This document shows positions 9,536 through 17,515 of a DNA stretch of 64,000 nucleotides, piece after piece; the first letter of the stretch is position 1, and every line of letters starts with the position of its first letter. The notes below the pieces were generated by a model. The model was not told the origin of the DNA. It saw only the letters and a list, made by a program, of their open reading frames with translations, and searched no databases. The stretch is from Bordetella genomosp. 5 (lineage in GTDB: Bacteria > Pseudomonadota > Gammaproteobacteria > Burkholderiales > Burkholderiaceae_B): positions 1 through 64,000 of the forward strand of contig NZ_NEVN01000011.1 in NCBI RefSeq assembly GCF_002261475.1. The letters are read 5' to 3'. A program made the position numbers and the translations under genes.

Positions 9536-10278
9536 GTGACGGCGCACCCAACGCCAGTGGCGGGACCTCGGGCGGACCCGGCACGACCACGCCCGCGGGC
9601 ACCGGACTGAGCCAGCTATCGCCCACCGATCAATCGGTGCTGTGCAGTGCCATTTGCAAATGTCAGGCCGCGCCGGGTATCGGCAAGGATGGCCGCAGTC
9701 TCAATCAGGTCTGCTGCTCGGGCCGGCTCAAGCTGCTCGACGAGACGCTGTATGGCACGAGCCCGTACAAGCCCGAGGTGAACTACGACATGTCGCAGGA
9801 GCCGCCCGAGCCCATCATGGACGCCACCGATCCCTCGCGTGCGCACAACTGGCTGCCCGGCTGGATCCGCAAGTATTGGGACGACCCCGAGAAAGAGCGG
9901 CCGCCCTTCAAGCCCAACCGCGGCATGATCCGGCGTCCGGACGTGGTGATCGTGAACGATCCGAAGGCGCCACCCACGCAGGACAACATCCGCATGGTGG
10001 TGGAGATCAAGTTTCCGAACGACACGCCCGGCGAAGGCCAGATGGCCGCGTACACCCGTATTGCCGGCAACCCCGAAAAAGTGGTGCTGCTCGAGTCATC
10101 GGAGTGCGACTGCGGCGAAGTCGAACGGCGCGAAGCGGAGGCCGCGGAAAAGACCAAGTATGCTGCGCCTATCGCCGAAGCCCTCTATGAAATGCTGAGG
10201 ATGTACACGCGTGGCCGAGTTCCGCCGCTGCCCGGACGCCGCGGCCCCAGCCCTGCCCCGGTGCCTGCCACCCCTTGA
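9532..10278 (+). CDS. VRR-NUC nuclease effector of the type VI system
   Basis: A 248-residue protein whose residues about 130-190 match the VRR-NUC branch of PD-(D/E)XK nucleases: RRPDVVIV (Asp137), MVVEIKF (Glu158, Lys160) and GEGQMAAY (Gln170). The same fold is used by the TseV DNase effectors. The N-terminal 30 residues are disordered and rich in Gly/Ser/Thr, followed by a Cys cluster (CSAICKCQ and VCCSG, residues 38-62) that may bind metal or mediate loading. It lies between a PAAR gene and a DUF3396 gene, which strongly supports an antibacterial DNA-damaging toxin delivered by T6SS. Catalysis is inferred from motifs. Confidence 0.82.
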   Translation: MSDGAPNASGGTSGGPGTTTPAGTGLSQLSPTDQSVLCSAICKCQAAPGIGKDGRSLNQVCCSGRLKLLDETLYGTSPYKPEVNYDMSQEPPEPIMDATDPSRAHNWLPGWIRKYWDDPEKERPPFKPNRGMIRRPDVVIVNDPKAPPTQDNIRMVVEIKFPNDTPGEGQMAAYTRIAGNPEKVVLLESSECDCGEVERREAEAAEKTKYAAPIAEALYEMLRMYTRGRVPPLPGRRGPSPAPVPATP

Positions 10279-10288
10279 GCCCGACGCC

Positions 10289-11386
10289 ATGACCGAATTC
10301 GATCCCAACATGAGTCCCGAAGCCTATGCCGCCGCGCTGCGCGAGAACGCGCAGGCGCAGCAGTTTCCGGGCGCGATGCTGATGTCCAAGGGCCCGCGCG
10401 ATTACGTCGGCGCCGTCATCGCCATCACGGGCACGCTGTTCTTCAGTGGTGGCCATACCAAGGAGCGCCGCGAGGCCATCGCGCAGTGTTTCGACGCGTA
10501 CCTGAAGCTCGCGACCGATAAGCTCACCTGGCTGTGGCGCAGCGAGCCGCCTTCGGGCCCGCCGTGCATGCCCTATGCCAAGGCCCCGGCGGTGCGCGAT
10601 CTGCTCAAGGCGCTCGATAGCGACGAGGCCATCGATCTGCACTACAGCAGCGGCGTGAAGCGTCCCGACGCAGGCCCGTATTCGTTTTACGTGAACGCCG
10701 CGCCCGACTGGATGGCCAAGAAGGGCCTGCAGCTCGACGTGATGCGTTTCTCGCTGCCGCTCGCGGACGTGATCGAGCATCCCAAGGCATTCCAGGCGCT
10801 GTTCGTCATGTGCGCCGACCGGCTCGACGCCCATCACGGTCAGGGCGGCTTCGGCTTCGTGCTGTCGCCGTCCGAGTGGAATAGCGATCAGCCGACCGAG
10901 GCCTTCGTGTCGGAGCAGGCGCGCGGCGTGGACGTCGGCTCGCCCGCGTTCTCGGCGGCGCGCCTCAAGCCCAATCGCTTCAAGACCGTGTCGTGGCTCA
11001 CCGCGATCAATCTCGACATGCTGACCGAAGCGGGCGGACTGACCGCGCTGCGCTCGGAACTCCCGCCCGACTGGTATGCGTTTTACGACTACGGCACCGG
11101 CATCGTGATCCAGGCGGGCAACGAACCCGACATCGCCGCCGTGGCGCTGGACGGGCAACCGCCGCAGTACGTGCTGACCAACGCGGCGCTGAAGGCCGTG
11201 CGCAGCGAAGACTTCTGGCTGCATCTGGCGGCCAGCGCGGCGGGCGAACCGCGCCTCACCGGTCTGAAGGGCGAAGCGTGGATTCAGCGCTTCGATGTGC
11301 CTGACGATGCCTTGCTCGACGTGAAGGCGCGCCTGCTGGATACGCCCAAGCTCGACGCGGCGCACCGGCTCGACAAGGCGCTGTAG
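10289..11386 (+). CDS. DUF3396-family (TsiV-like) immunity protein
   Basis: A 365-residue cytosolic protein with features of DUF3396: GHTKERREAIAQCFDAY near the N-terminus, HGQGGFGFVLSPSEW in the middle and KTVSWLTAINLDML further on. DUF3396 members are cognate immunity proteins of VRR-NUC T6SS effectors such as Salmonella TseV3/TsiV3, so this gene probably blocks the preceding nuclease by occluding its active site. The ATG at 10289, 10 bp after the effector stop, is preferred; a GTG at 10211 inside the effector gene would add 26 residues unlike the family and has only a TGAGGA sequence in its favour. Confidence 0.8.
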   Translation: MTEFDPNMSPEAYAAALRENAQAQQFPGAMLMSKGPRDYVGAVIAITGTLFFSGGHTKERREAIAQCFDAYLKLATDKLTWLWRSEPPSGPPCMPYAKAPAVRDLLKALDSDEAIDLHYSSGVKRPDAGPYSFYVNAAPDWMAKKGLQLDVMRFSLPLADVIEHPKAFQALFVMCADRLDAHHGQGGFGFVLSPSEWNSDQPTEAFVSEQARGVDVGSPAFSAARLKPNRFKTVSWLTAINLDMLTEAGGLTALRSELPPDWYAFYDYGTGIVIQAGNEPDIAAVALDGQPPQYVLTNAALKAVRSEDFWLHLAASAAGEPRLTGLKGEAWIQRFDVPDDALLDVKARLLDTPKLDAAHRLDKAL

Positions 11387-11405
11387 ACACGCGCGGCCCG
11401 GTCGG

Positions 11406-11430
11406 GCCAGGCCAAGCCAAGCCAGGCCAG
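11406..11430. repeat. Short GCCAR tandem repeat
   Basis: Five consecutive 5-bp units (GCCAG, GCCAA, GCCAA, GCCAG, GCCAG) fill half of the 57-bp gap between the convergent immunity and GntR genes. No hairpin or coding role is evident. Confidence 0.6.
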
Positions 11431-11443
11431 GCCCGCACCGCGC

Positions 11444-12217
11444 TCAACGCAGCAGGTCGAACTCCAGCTTCACGAACTTGGTGGGAAACTCCAGCCGCGC
11501 GAAGTAGATCAGCCGCGACGCGTCGCAGGCATAGCGGCGCACTTCCGCAACGCTGTCACCGACGGTCATGTTGAGGGCCCGCGCCGACGCGATACCCGCG
11601 CCGGCAATCGTGATCTTCTGCCGCGCCGCGTGCAGGGCGAGATCCGGAATCCGCGCGATCACCGAGGCGGCCGCCGACTTCAGAAATGCCGATCGGTGAG
11701 CCTTGAACAAATCCTCGGCCACGAACACGTCGCTATAGCAGACCGGCACGCCGTCCTTCACATGCAGGCGGCACATATGACGGTATGCGCGAGCGAAGGC
11801 GCCGTCGTAGTGCATGCCCAGCTCGGGCAGCTCGGCCAGGGCATCGGCGCGTTCGAAGATGCTCTCGGTGCCCAGCACATCGCTGAGCGCCACCGTCTCG
11901 TCCCAGTTGGACGGGATCTGCAGCTCGGCCACGGTGGGAATCTTGGCCTGCACGAAGGTGCCGATGCCGCGCCCGCGCCGGATGTAGCCTTCGTCTTCGA
12001 GGATGCCGATCGCGTTGCGGATGGTCATGCGCGCCACGCGATACTGCGCCATCAGCTCCTCCAGCGAGGGGATCTGCGCGCCCGGCGCCCATTTTCCTTG
12101 TGCGATATTGCTGCGGAACTCGGCCACCAGCTGCAGATAGATGGGCTGCTTGCTGCGTGACAGCACCTCGGAGGCGTGGGCCTTGGGCAGGGCCGGGGAT
12201 TTCGGGCGATTGGGCAT
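11444..12217 (-). CDS. GntR-family transcriptional regulator (HutC/UTRA type)
   Basis: A 257-residue regulator. The N-terminal winged helix-turn-helix spans about residues 20-90 (QPIYLQLVAEFRSNIAQGKW, IPSLEELMAQYRVARMTIRN, EDEGYIRRGRGIGTFVQ). The remainder is a UTRA ligand-binding domain with the usual ending (AEVRRYACD, LIYFARLEFP). It begins 10 bp after the acyl-CoA ligase stop and is the last gene of the cyclase-ligase-GntR string, so it probably controls this catabolic cluster in response to its substrate or a CoA thioester (inference). The ATG at 12217 gives the family-like N-terminus. Confidence 0.85.
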   Translation of the reverse strand: MPNRPKSPALPKAHASEVLSRSKQPIYLQLVAEFRSNIAQGKWAPGAQIPSLEELMAQYRVARMTIRNAIGILEDEGYIRRGRGIGTFVQAKIPTVAELQIPSNWDETVALSDVLGTESIFERADALAELPELGMHYDGAFARAYRHMCRLHVKDGVPVCYSDVFVAEDLFKAHRSAFLKSAAASVIARIPDLALHAARQKITIAGAGIASARALNMTVGDSVAEVRRYACDASRLIYFARLEFPTKFVKLEFDLLR

Positions 12218-12227
12218 GTGCGGGATT

Positions 12228-13838
12228 CTACGGCCTGGCGCGCGCCGCCTCGTCGAGCAGGGCCTGCGCTTTCTCTCGCAAGGCGTGCTTTTGCACCTTG
12301 TTGGAATTGGCACTCTGCACCATCGGGAACTGCGCCACCAGAACGACCCGCTCCGGCACCTTGAATTTGGCCATCGCGGCACGGCAGGTCTGGATGATCT
12401 CCGCTTCGTGCAGCGTCGCATCGGGCTGCGGGATGACGAAGGCCACCGGCACCATCTTGCCCCCGAGCTGCGCGCCCACGACCTGCACCGCCTGCACGCC
12501 CGCGATCGATCGGATGAACGCCTCGATCTCCATCGGATTGACCAGGAACCCCGCCAGGCGCAGGTGCTCGCCATCGCGCCCCTGGAAGATGAATGCGTGC
12601 TCCGACAAGGTGAAACCGAGGTCACCGGTACGGAAATAGCCGTCCGCCCGTATCGCCTTGCGGGTGGCGTCGGGGTCGTCCAGATACTCGCTCATGAGAC
12701 TGGGCGCCTTGATCTCGATTTGCCCGATGGCGCCGTGCGGCAGCACCGCCCCCGAGTCCGGGTCGACCGCACGCACGCGGGCGTCGCCTGCGGCCAGCGT
12801 GCCCCCCGCGACCCGGCGATACTGCCAGTCCGCGTCCAGCCGCTGGCCGGCCACCAGCGCCTGGAGCTCGCTCGAGCCATACAGCCCGGCAATCGGAATC
12901 CCCGCCTGCAGCGCGCGCTCGGGCAGATCGTCCATCGAAGGCGAGAAGCTGGCGTAGCCCACATAGCGCAGCGACGGAAACGGGCGCTGCTCGGCGGGCG
13001 CGGCTTGCAGCAGCAGGCCGATGAGCTCGTTGTTGGCGAAGGTGTGCGTGACGCCATACTCGCGGATCTGCCGAACGGTTGTGTCCGCATCGAACACTGC
13101 CAGCGACACCAGCGTGGCGCCCGGCACCAGACCGGCCAGCATGGTGGAGAACCCGAACGCGCCGCACAGAGGGGCAGCCAGCAGCACCACGCTGTCGGCC
13201 GAGGTGCCATAGGCCTCGGCCGCAATCCTGCCGTGCTGCGTGAGCCCGCGCTGCCGATGCAGCACCAGCTTGGGTGCCGAGGTGGTGCCCGACGTCGTGT
13301 ACACCAGTGCTCCGTCGTCGCCCTGGCCAGGATCCGGGATCGCCGCGCCGCCCGGCACCACATCCTCGTTGCACAGCGCCGTCAGGCACAGGCCAGGCCA
13401 CTCGGCGCGCAGCGGCTCCAGATCCGGCGCCTGGCCCGCCACGAACACGCCGGACAGGCGGGAGATTGCCGCGGGGTCTACGCGCTTCAGGATGTCGACG
13501 AAGGGCAGGCCCTTGAACGCCGGCCAGAACGCGAGCCACCGGCATTGCCCGCGCGTGAGCAATTGGCCGACCTCATGCTCCTTGAAGCGTGTGTTGACGG
13601 CCACCACGATGATGCCCAGCCGGGCGCAAGCGAGGAACGTCACCAGCCAGGCAAGGCAGTTGGGCATCCACAGCGCCAGGCGATCGCCGCGCACCGCGCC
13701 TTGCGAGGCCATCAAGGCAGCCACGCGGTCGACCTCGCGCCGCAAGCCGGCGTAATCGATCGTTTGCTCGGGATCGCGGAAGGCGATACGCCCGGGCGCC
13801 GACTCGGCATGACGTGAAAGCAGCGAGTAGAAGTCCAC
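12228..13838 (-). CDS. AMP-forming acyl-CoA ligase
   Basis: A 536-residue member of the ANL superfamily that activates a carboxylic acid with ATP and CoA. Seen are the P-loop motif YTTSGTTSAPK, the adenine motif GLYGSSEL, the hinge region GYFRTGDLGF and GRDGEHLRLAGF, and the C-terminal catalytic lysine region SANSNKVQKHALR. The substrate cannot be read from the sequence. The start is a GTG at 13838 preceded by an ideal GAGGAG ribosome-binding site, 10 bp after the cyclase stop; an ORF extension upstream is rejected. With its neighbours it probably feeds a degradation pathway for a small cyclic or aromatic acid. Confidence 0.85.
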   Translation of the reverse strand: MDFYSLLSRHAESAPGRIAFRDPEQTIDYAGLRREVDRVAALMASQGAVRGDRLALWMPNCLAWLVTFLACARLGIIVVAVNTRFKEHEVGQLLTRGQCRWLAFWPAFKGLPFVDILKRVDPAAISRLSGVFVAGQAPDLEPLRAEWPGLCLTALCNEDVVPGGAAIPDPGQGDDGALVYTTSGTTSAPKLVLHRQRGLTQHGRIAAEAYGTSADSVVLLAAPLCGAFGFSTMLAGLVPGATLVSLAVFDADTTVRQIREYGVTHTFANNELIGLLLQAAPAEQRPFPSLRYVGYASFSPSMDDLPERALQAGIPIAGLYGSSELQALVAGQRLDADWQYRRVAGGTLAAGDARVRAVDPDSGAVLPHGAIGQIEIKAPSLMSEYLDDPDATRKAIRADGYFRTGDLGFTLSEHAFIFQGRDGEHLRLAGFLVNPMEIEAFIRSIAGVQAVQVVGAQLGGKMVPVAFVIPQPDATLHEAEIIQTCRAAMAKFKVPERVVLVAQFPMVQSANSNKVQKHALREKAQALLDEAARARP

Positions 13839-13848
13839 GCGTATCTCC

Positions 13849-14889
13849 TCAGATCGTGGCCACCGGCGTGACGGGCGAGCCGACCGCACCCGGCAGACGC
13901 AGCGGTGGCGCGGTCAGCAGGAAGCGGTGCCGCCCGTCTGCATGGAGCGCCTGCGCCAGGTCCTTCAGGTACCAGAGTTCGGCTAGCGGCAATCCGAGCT
14001 TGAAGAGGCAATGGTGGTGCAGCGGCAGAAGGGATTTCTTGCCCGGACGTTCGCGCGCGGGATAGGCCTCGACGGCGTAGTTGTCGGCGCAGATGGCGGC
14101 GATACCGCTCTCGGTGATCCAGTTCAGCAGTTTCTCGTCGGCGCCGTCCAGGACGCAGCACGCCTGATGCAGCCGCTCGGCGTCGGGTTGCCCGCCCATC
14201 TCGGTAATGAGCTCGGCGAAGCCCGTGCGCAGCACGAGCATGTCGCCACGCTCGATGGTGATGCCCTCCTGTGTCAGGATATGTGCCAGCTCGGCATAGC
14301 CGATCAGCTTGCGCTCGCGGCCGTAGTAACGCGTGAAGTCGACCAGCACGCCGCGGCCCTGCATGCCGTTCACCGCGAAGTTCTCGATGCCCAGCTTGAG
14401 CGCGCCCATGGCGTGCCCGCCGCCGCAGCAGTCCTCGTGCTCGGCGCCCTGCCCGGCATCCAGAATGTCCGTACCCGCCGCAAAGCCGTTGTAGTAGACC
14501 TTGCGCGGCTCGCCTGCGCCATCCACATCGAACATCGCGCCCACATGCGCCAGCGCATCCCATTGAGTGGAATACTGCAGCGACATCACCACCTGGTCGT
14601 CGCTCAGGATATCGATCGACGACGGATCCAGCTGCTCCATCGGGAAGTTCATATACGGCACCCCGTCTCGCTCGGTGCCGGACAGGCGCGGCGGCTTGCG
14701 GCGCGGATTCAGCGCCATGCCGCCGGGCAGGTCCAGCGGCAGCGAGAGGCAGAATGCACGCCCCTGCTTCACCTCCTGCACACCCTTGAGCACCTGCTCG
14801 GGCCCCAGCAGATTGATGCGGCCGAGCTGATCGTTCTCACCGAAATCGCCCCAGGTCGACCCTTCGGGCCGCTTCGTCCAACGTTTCAT
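13849..14889 (-). CDS. Cyclase-family (PF04199) metal-dependent hydrolase
   Basis: A 346-residue protein of the kynurenine formamidase/isatin hydrolase-like 'cyclase' superfamily. This subgroup carries QWDALAHVG in place of the usual HxGTHxD signature, along with KVYYNGF, GRGVLVDF, ERGDMLVLRTGF and a His-rich PLHHHCLFK near the end, which together supply Asp/His metal ligands. Such enzymes open lactam, amide or ester rings. It precedes the acyl-CoA ligase by 10 bp and follows the SDR gene by 40 bp, consistent with oxidation/reduction, ring hydrolysis and CoA activation in series. The ATG at 14889 has an AGAGA ribosome-binding sequence; the substrate is unknown. Confidence 0.83.
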   Translation of the reverse strand: MKRWTKRPEGSTWGDFGENDQLGRINLLGPEQVLKGVQEVKQGRAFCLSLPLDLPGGMALNPRRKPPRLSGTERDGVPYMNFPMEQLDPSSIDILSDDQVVMSLQYSTQWDALAHVGAMFDVDGAGEPRKVYYNGFAAGTDILDAGQGAEHEDCCGGGHAMGALKLGIENFAVNGMQGRGVLVDFTRYYGRERKLIGYAELAHILTQEGITIERGDMLVLRTGFAELITEMGGQPDAERLHQACCVLDGADEKLLNWITESGIAAICADNYAVEAYPARERPGKKSLLPLHHHCLFKLGLPLAELWYLKDLAQALHADGRHRFLLTAPPLRLPGAVGSPVTPVATI

Positions 14890-14929
14890 CGCGTGTCTCT
14901 CTGTCTCGTGTTTTGCGGGGATAGCGGGA

Positions 14930-15649
14930 CTACGCGGCCCCGATGGAAAGACCGCCGCACACATAGTGCGTCTGCCCGGTCACGAAGCCGCAGCGCGGGT
15001 CCATGAAATAGGCGGCCGCGTGCGCCACCTCGTCGGGCCGGCCCACTCTGCGCAAGGGAATGCCGGCAAGCAGGGTCTGGGTGTGGACGTCCGAGGGATC
15101 GTTCACGCCCGCGAAAAACTCGGTCTGAATCGGGCCCGGCGCGATCGCATTGACGGTGATGCCGTGCTCGGCCAGCTCCAGCGCCCACGTCCGCGTCATG
15201 CCGATCAGCCCTGCCTTGGTCATGCTGTAGACCGAGCGGCCACGCTTGCCCAGCGCCGCGCGCGAGGCGATGTTGATCACGCGCCCTGCCCGCGCCGCCC
15301 GCATTCCCGGCGCCAGGGCCTGGGTGAAGCGGATGGCGGTCTCCACGTTGAGCTGCACGGCCTCGTGCAGGTCGGCAAGGCTGATGTCTTCGAGATTGGC
15401 GATCGGGACGATGCCGACGTTGTTGACCAGCCCATAGAACGGCTGGTCGCTCAACGCGCTCAGCGCACGCTCGATCGCGCTGTTGTCGGCCAGGTCGGCC
15501 GTAATGAATTCGATCCCGGGCGGCAGATCGTCGGGCCGCGTGCGGGCCACGCCCACCACGGCATAGCCATCGCCCGACAGGCGTTCGCAGATGGCGCGGC
15601 CGATGCCTTTGCTGGCGCCGGTGACCAGTACCCGTCGTTGCTCTTTCAT
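14930..15649 (-). CDS. Short-chain dehydrogenase/reductase
   Basis: A 239-residue classical SDR. The cofactor motif is TGASKGIGRA, the structural motif is NNVG (a variant of NNAG), the catalytic Ser lies in NIASRAALG, and the YxxxK pair is YSMTK. APGPIQTEF follows as usual. The basic residue after the glycine motif and the ART sequence at the end of the second strand suggest NADP(H). It is first in the leftward catabolic operon, divergent from the Bug receptor gene. The substrate is likely a hydroxy or keto intermediate of the same pathway. Confidence 0.87.
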   Translation of the reverse strand: MKEQRRVLVTGASKGIGRAICERLSGDGYAVVGVARTRPDDLPPGIEFITADLADNSAIERALSALSDQPFYGLVNNVGIVPIANLEDISLADLHEAVQLNVETAIRFTQALAPGMRAARAGRVINIASRAALGKRGRSVYSMTKAGLIGMTRTWALELAEHGITVNAIAPGPIQTEFFAGVNDPSDVHTQTLLAGIPLRRVGRPDEVAHAAAYFMDPRCGFVTGQTHYVCGGLSIGAA

Positions 15650-15719
15650 CGTGTCTCCTCGGCCTTTTCTACGGGAAGGCCATGACGGCGAGCGTAAGCC
15701 GCGCGCCGCGCCGCGACCA

Positions 15720-15750
15720 TTAGTACAAACATCTATATATATGAACTATT
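15720..15750. promoter_or_regulatory. AT-rich candidate operator in a divergent promoter region
   Basis: An AT-rich island in otherwise GC-rich DNA lies between the divergent SDR operon and Bug gene. It contains TAGTAC and GAACTA as an imperfect inverted repeat around an ATATAT core. Its position fits the binding site of the cluster's GntR/HutC regulator and also the -10 region of one or both promoters. Inference from position and base composition. Confidence 0.4.
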
Positions 15751-15848
15751 GCCCGTGACACAGTGGCTCCGACCGGAAAAGGTCCGCGTCGGGCCGGCTT
15801 TGCATCGCAACGCCGGCCCCGGCGATGAAAAACCTAGGAGACAAACTC

Positions 15849-16805
15849 ATGAAACTGGCATCCGTATGGCGCCTGGCCGCGTTGTTGAGCGCCGCCCATG
15901 TCCTGACCCCGGCAGTGGCCGCCGACTACCCGCAGCATCCGATCTCGCTGGTGGTAGGCTACGGCGCGGGCGGCGGCACCGACGTCTGCAACCGCACGCT
16001 CGCCATGGACGTGGCCAAGCACGTCGGCCAGCCTCTCGTAATCGAGAATCGACCCGGCGCGGGATCCTCGCTCTCGGTGAGCTACATCATTCGGCAGCGC
16101 CCCGACGGCTACAGCATCGCCTCGCTCTCGACGGGCGGACTGTTGAATCAGGTCCTGACGCCCAGCCTCAAGTACGACGTGACCACGGATCTCACGCCCA
16201 TTGCCCTGGTGGCGCAGTATCAGGTCGGTCTGCTGGTGCGCGCCGACTCGCCGCACAAGTCCTTCGCGGATCTGGTGGCCGCGTCCAAGCGCAAGCGTGG
16301 TCTGAGCTACAGCACGGCCGGTATCGGCACGCCGCAGCACCTCACCTCGGAGCGGCTGGCGCAGGAGATCGGCACGCAATGGACGCACGTACCTTACAAG
16401 AGCGGTCCGGAGGCCATCACGGCGCTGATGCGGGGCGACGTGGAATTCATGGCGCAGACGGCCGAGTGGGTGCCCTATGTGCGCGACGGCCGCCTGAGAC
16501 TGCTGGCGGTTTATACCGAAGAACGCATGAAGGGATTCGACGCGCCCACGCTCAAGGAGCTCGGCCATGATCTGGTCGCACCCAGCATTCTCGGCATTGC
16601 CGGGCCCAAGAATATGGAGCCGGCCGTCGTCACCCAGCTGCAGAATGCGTTCAGGCTCGCCACGCAGACGCCGGCGTTCGAGAACTGTGCGGATCAGTTC
16701 GGCCTGAAGGTGGACTACCGCGACGCCAAGGCGTTCGGCGCCTACCTCGACGACACGCTCACCACGTGGCGGCCTTTGCTCGAGAAATTTGCCGTGAAGG
16801 AGTAA
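15849..16805 (+). CDS. Bug-family (TctC-type) periplasmic solute receptor
   Basis: A 318-residue secreted receptor of the tripartite tricarboxylate transporter type. A signal peptide (MKLASVWRLAALLSAAHVLT, cleaved near AVAADYP) is followed by the family signatures PISLVVGYGAGGGTD, VIENRPGAG, GIGTPQHLTSERL and THVPYKSGPEAITALMRGDV. The ATG at 15849 follows TAGGAGAC and is preferred over an ATG 24 bp upstream. No membrane subunits adjoin it, which is normal for the many orphan Bug proteins of Alcaligenaceae; the TctBA pair at 25616-27624 is one possible partner. It likely captures the substrate of the divergent catabolic operon. Confidence 0.9.
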   Translation: MKLASVWRLAALLSAAHVLTPAVAADYPQHPISLVVGYGAGGGTDVCNRTLAMDVAKHVGQPLVIENRPGAGSSLSVSYIIRQRPDGYSIASLSTGGLLNQVLTPSLKYDVTTDLTPIALVAQYQVGLLVRADSPHKSFADLVAASKRKRGLSYSTAGIGTPQHLTSERLAQEIGTQWTHVPYKSGPEAITALMRGDVEFMAQTAEWVPYVRDGRLRLLAVYTEERMKGFDAPTLKELGHDLVAPSILGIAGPKNMEPAVVTQLQNAFRLATQTPAFENCADQFGLKVDYRDAKAFGAYLDDTLTTWRPLLEKFAVKE

Positions 16806-16942
16806 GCCGCGCGGCAAGGTGCGCGGCAGTCGGGAGTCACGCCCCGGGGCACATGCCGTTATTCGGCGGATTGACCCCGCGGGCGCGCTCCTACACTGGG
16901 TTTTTCTGGCGGTGCAGACCGCCTCGAGTGCCCGAGAATCGC

Positions 16943-17515
16943 ATGCAGTCCTTGCCGCAACAGCCGCCCACCGACACGCCCCGCGCTCGCACCGACGCCG
17001 GCGCGCTGACCAGCATGATGATCCTGGCGATCGTCAGCCTGTTGCTGATTCAGCCCTTCTTCGGCCTGGCCTTCGGGCTCCAGACCGCCCGGGCGCTGAT
17101 CGCGATCACGCCGGATGCCGCGACGTTGAGCAGTGTCGCGATGGCGCTCGCAGTACTCGCCGCCGGACTGAGCGTCGGGGCTGGTGTGATGATGATCGTG
17201 TGGCGCAAGCCCGTCACGCCCCGCGTGATCCTGGCCGCGGCCTGGCTGGGCGGGCCGCTTCTGACGGCGACGCTGCAACTGTTCCTGCTGGGGCACCTGG
17301 GCCAACCCTGGACCGGCATTTTCGAGGGCGACATGGCATCGGCAAGCGTGCACATGCTGGTTCAGGCCGTCGTGATCACGCTGTATGTCGTGTACTCGCG
17401 CGACATGCGGGCCAGGTTCTGTATGCCGCAAGCGGCATCACGCGCGCCGGGCGAGCAGGCGGGCGAGCCGCCGATCCGATCGACGGCCACCCCCGCGACA
17501 CTCGACGATCAATAG
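16943..17515 (+). CDS. Four-helix inner-membrane protein, function unknown
   Basis: A 190-residue protein with four hydrophobic segments (about residues 24-50, 62-86, 95-118 and 132-152), a Pro-rich cytoplasmic N-terminus and a hydrophilic tail. The arrangement is reminiscent of small DUF2569-type membrane proteins, but I cannot assign a family with confidence. The ATG at 16943 is used because upstream in-frame sequence is not protein-like. Its stop overlaps the convergent gene's stop by 7 bp. Confidence 0.6.
   Translation: MQSLPQQPPTDTPRARTDAGALTSMMILAIVSLLLIQPFFGLAFGLQTARALIAITPDAATLSSVAMALAVLAAGLSVGAGVMMIVWRKPVTPRVILAAAWLGGPLLTATLQLFLLGHLGQPWTGIFEGDMASASVHMLVQAVVITLYVVYSRDMRARFCMPQAASRAPGEQAGEPPIRSTATPATLDDQ

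Noticed and set aside
10169-11365. A minus-strand frame opposite the DUF3396 gene
   Set aside because: Its composition is typical of antisense shadow, and the plus strand fits the toxin-immunity operon.
12141-13817. A 558-residue plus-strand frame opposite the acyl-CoA ligase
   Set aside because: The opposite strand carries every ANL-ligase motif; this frame is a GC-bias artefact.
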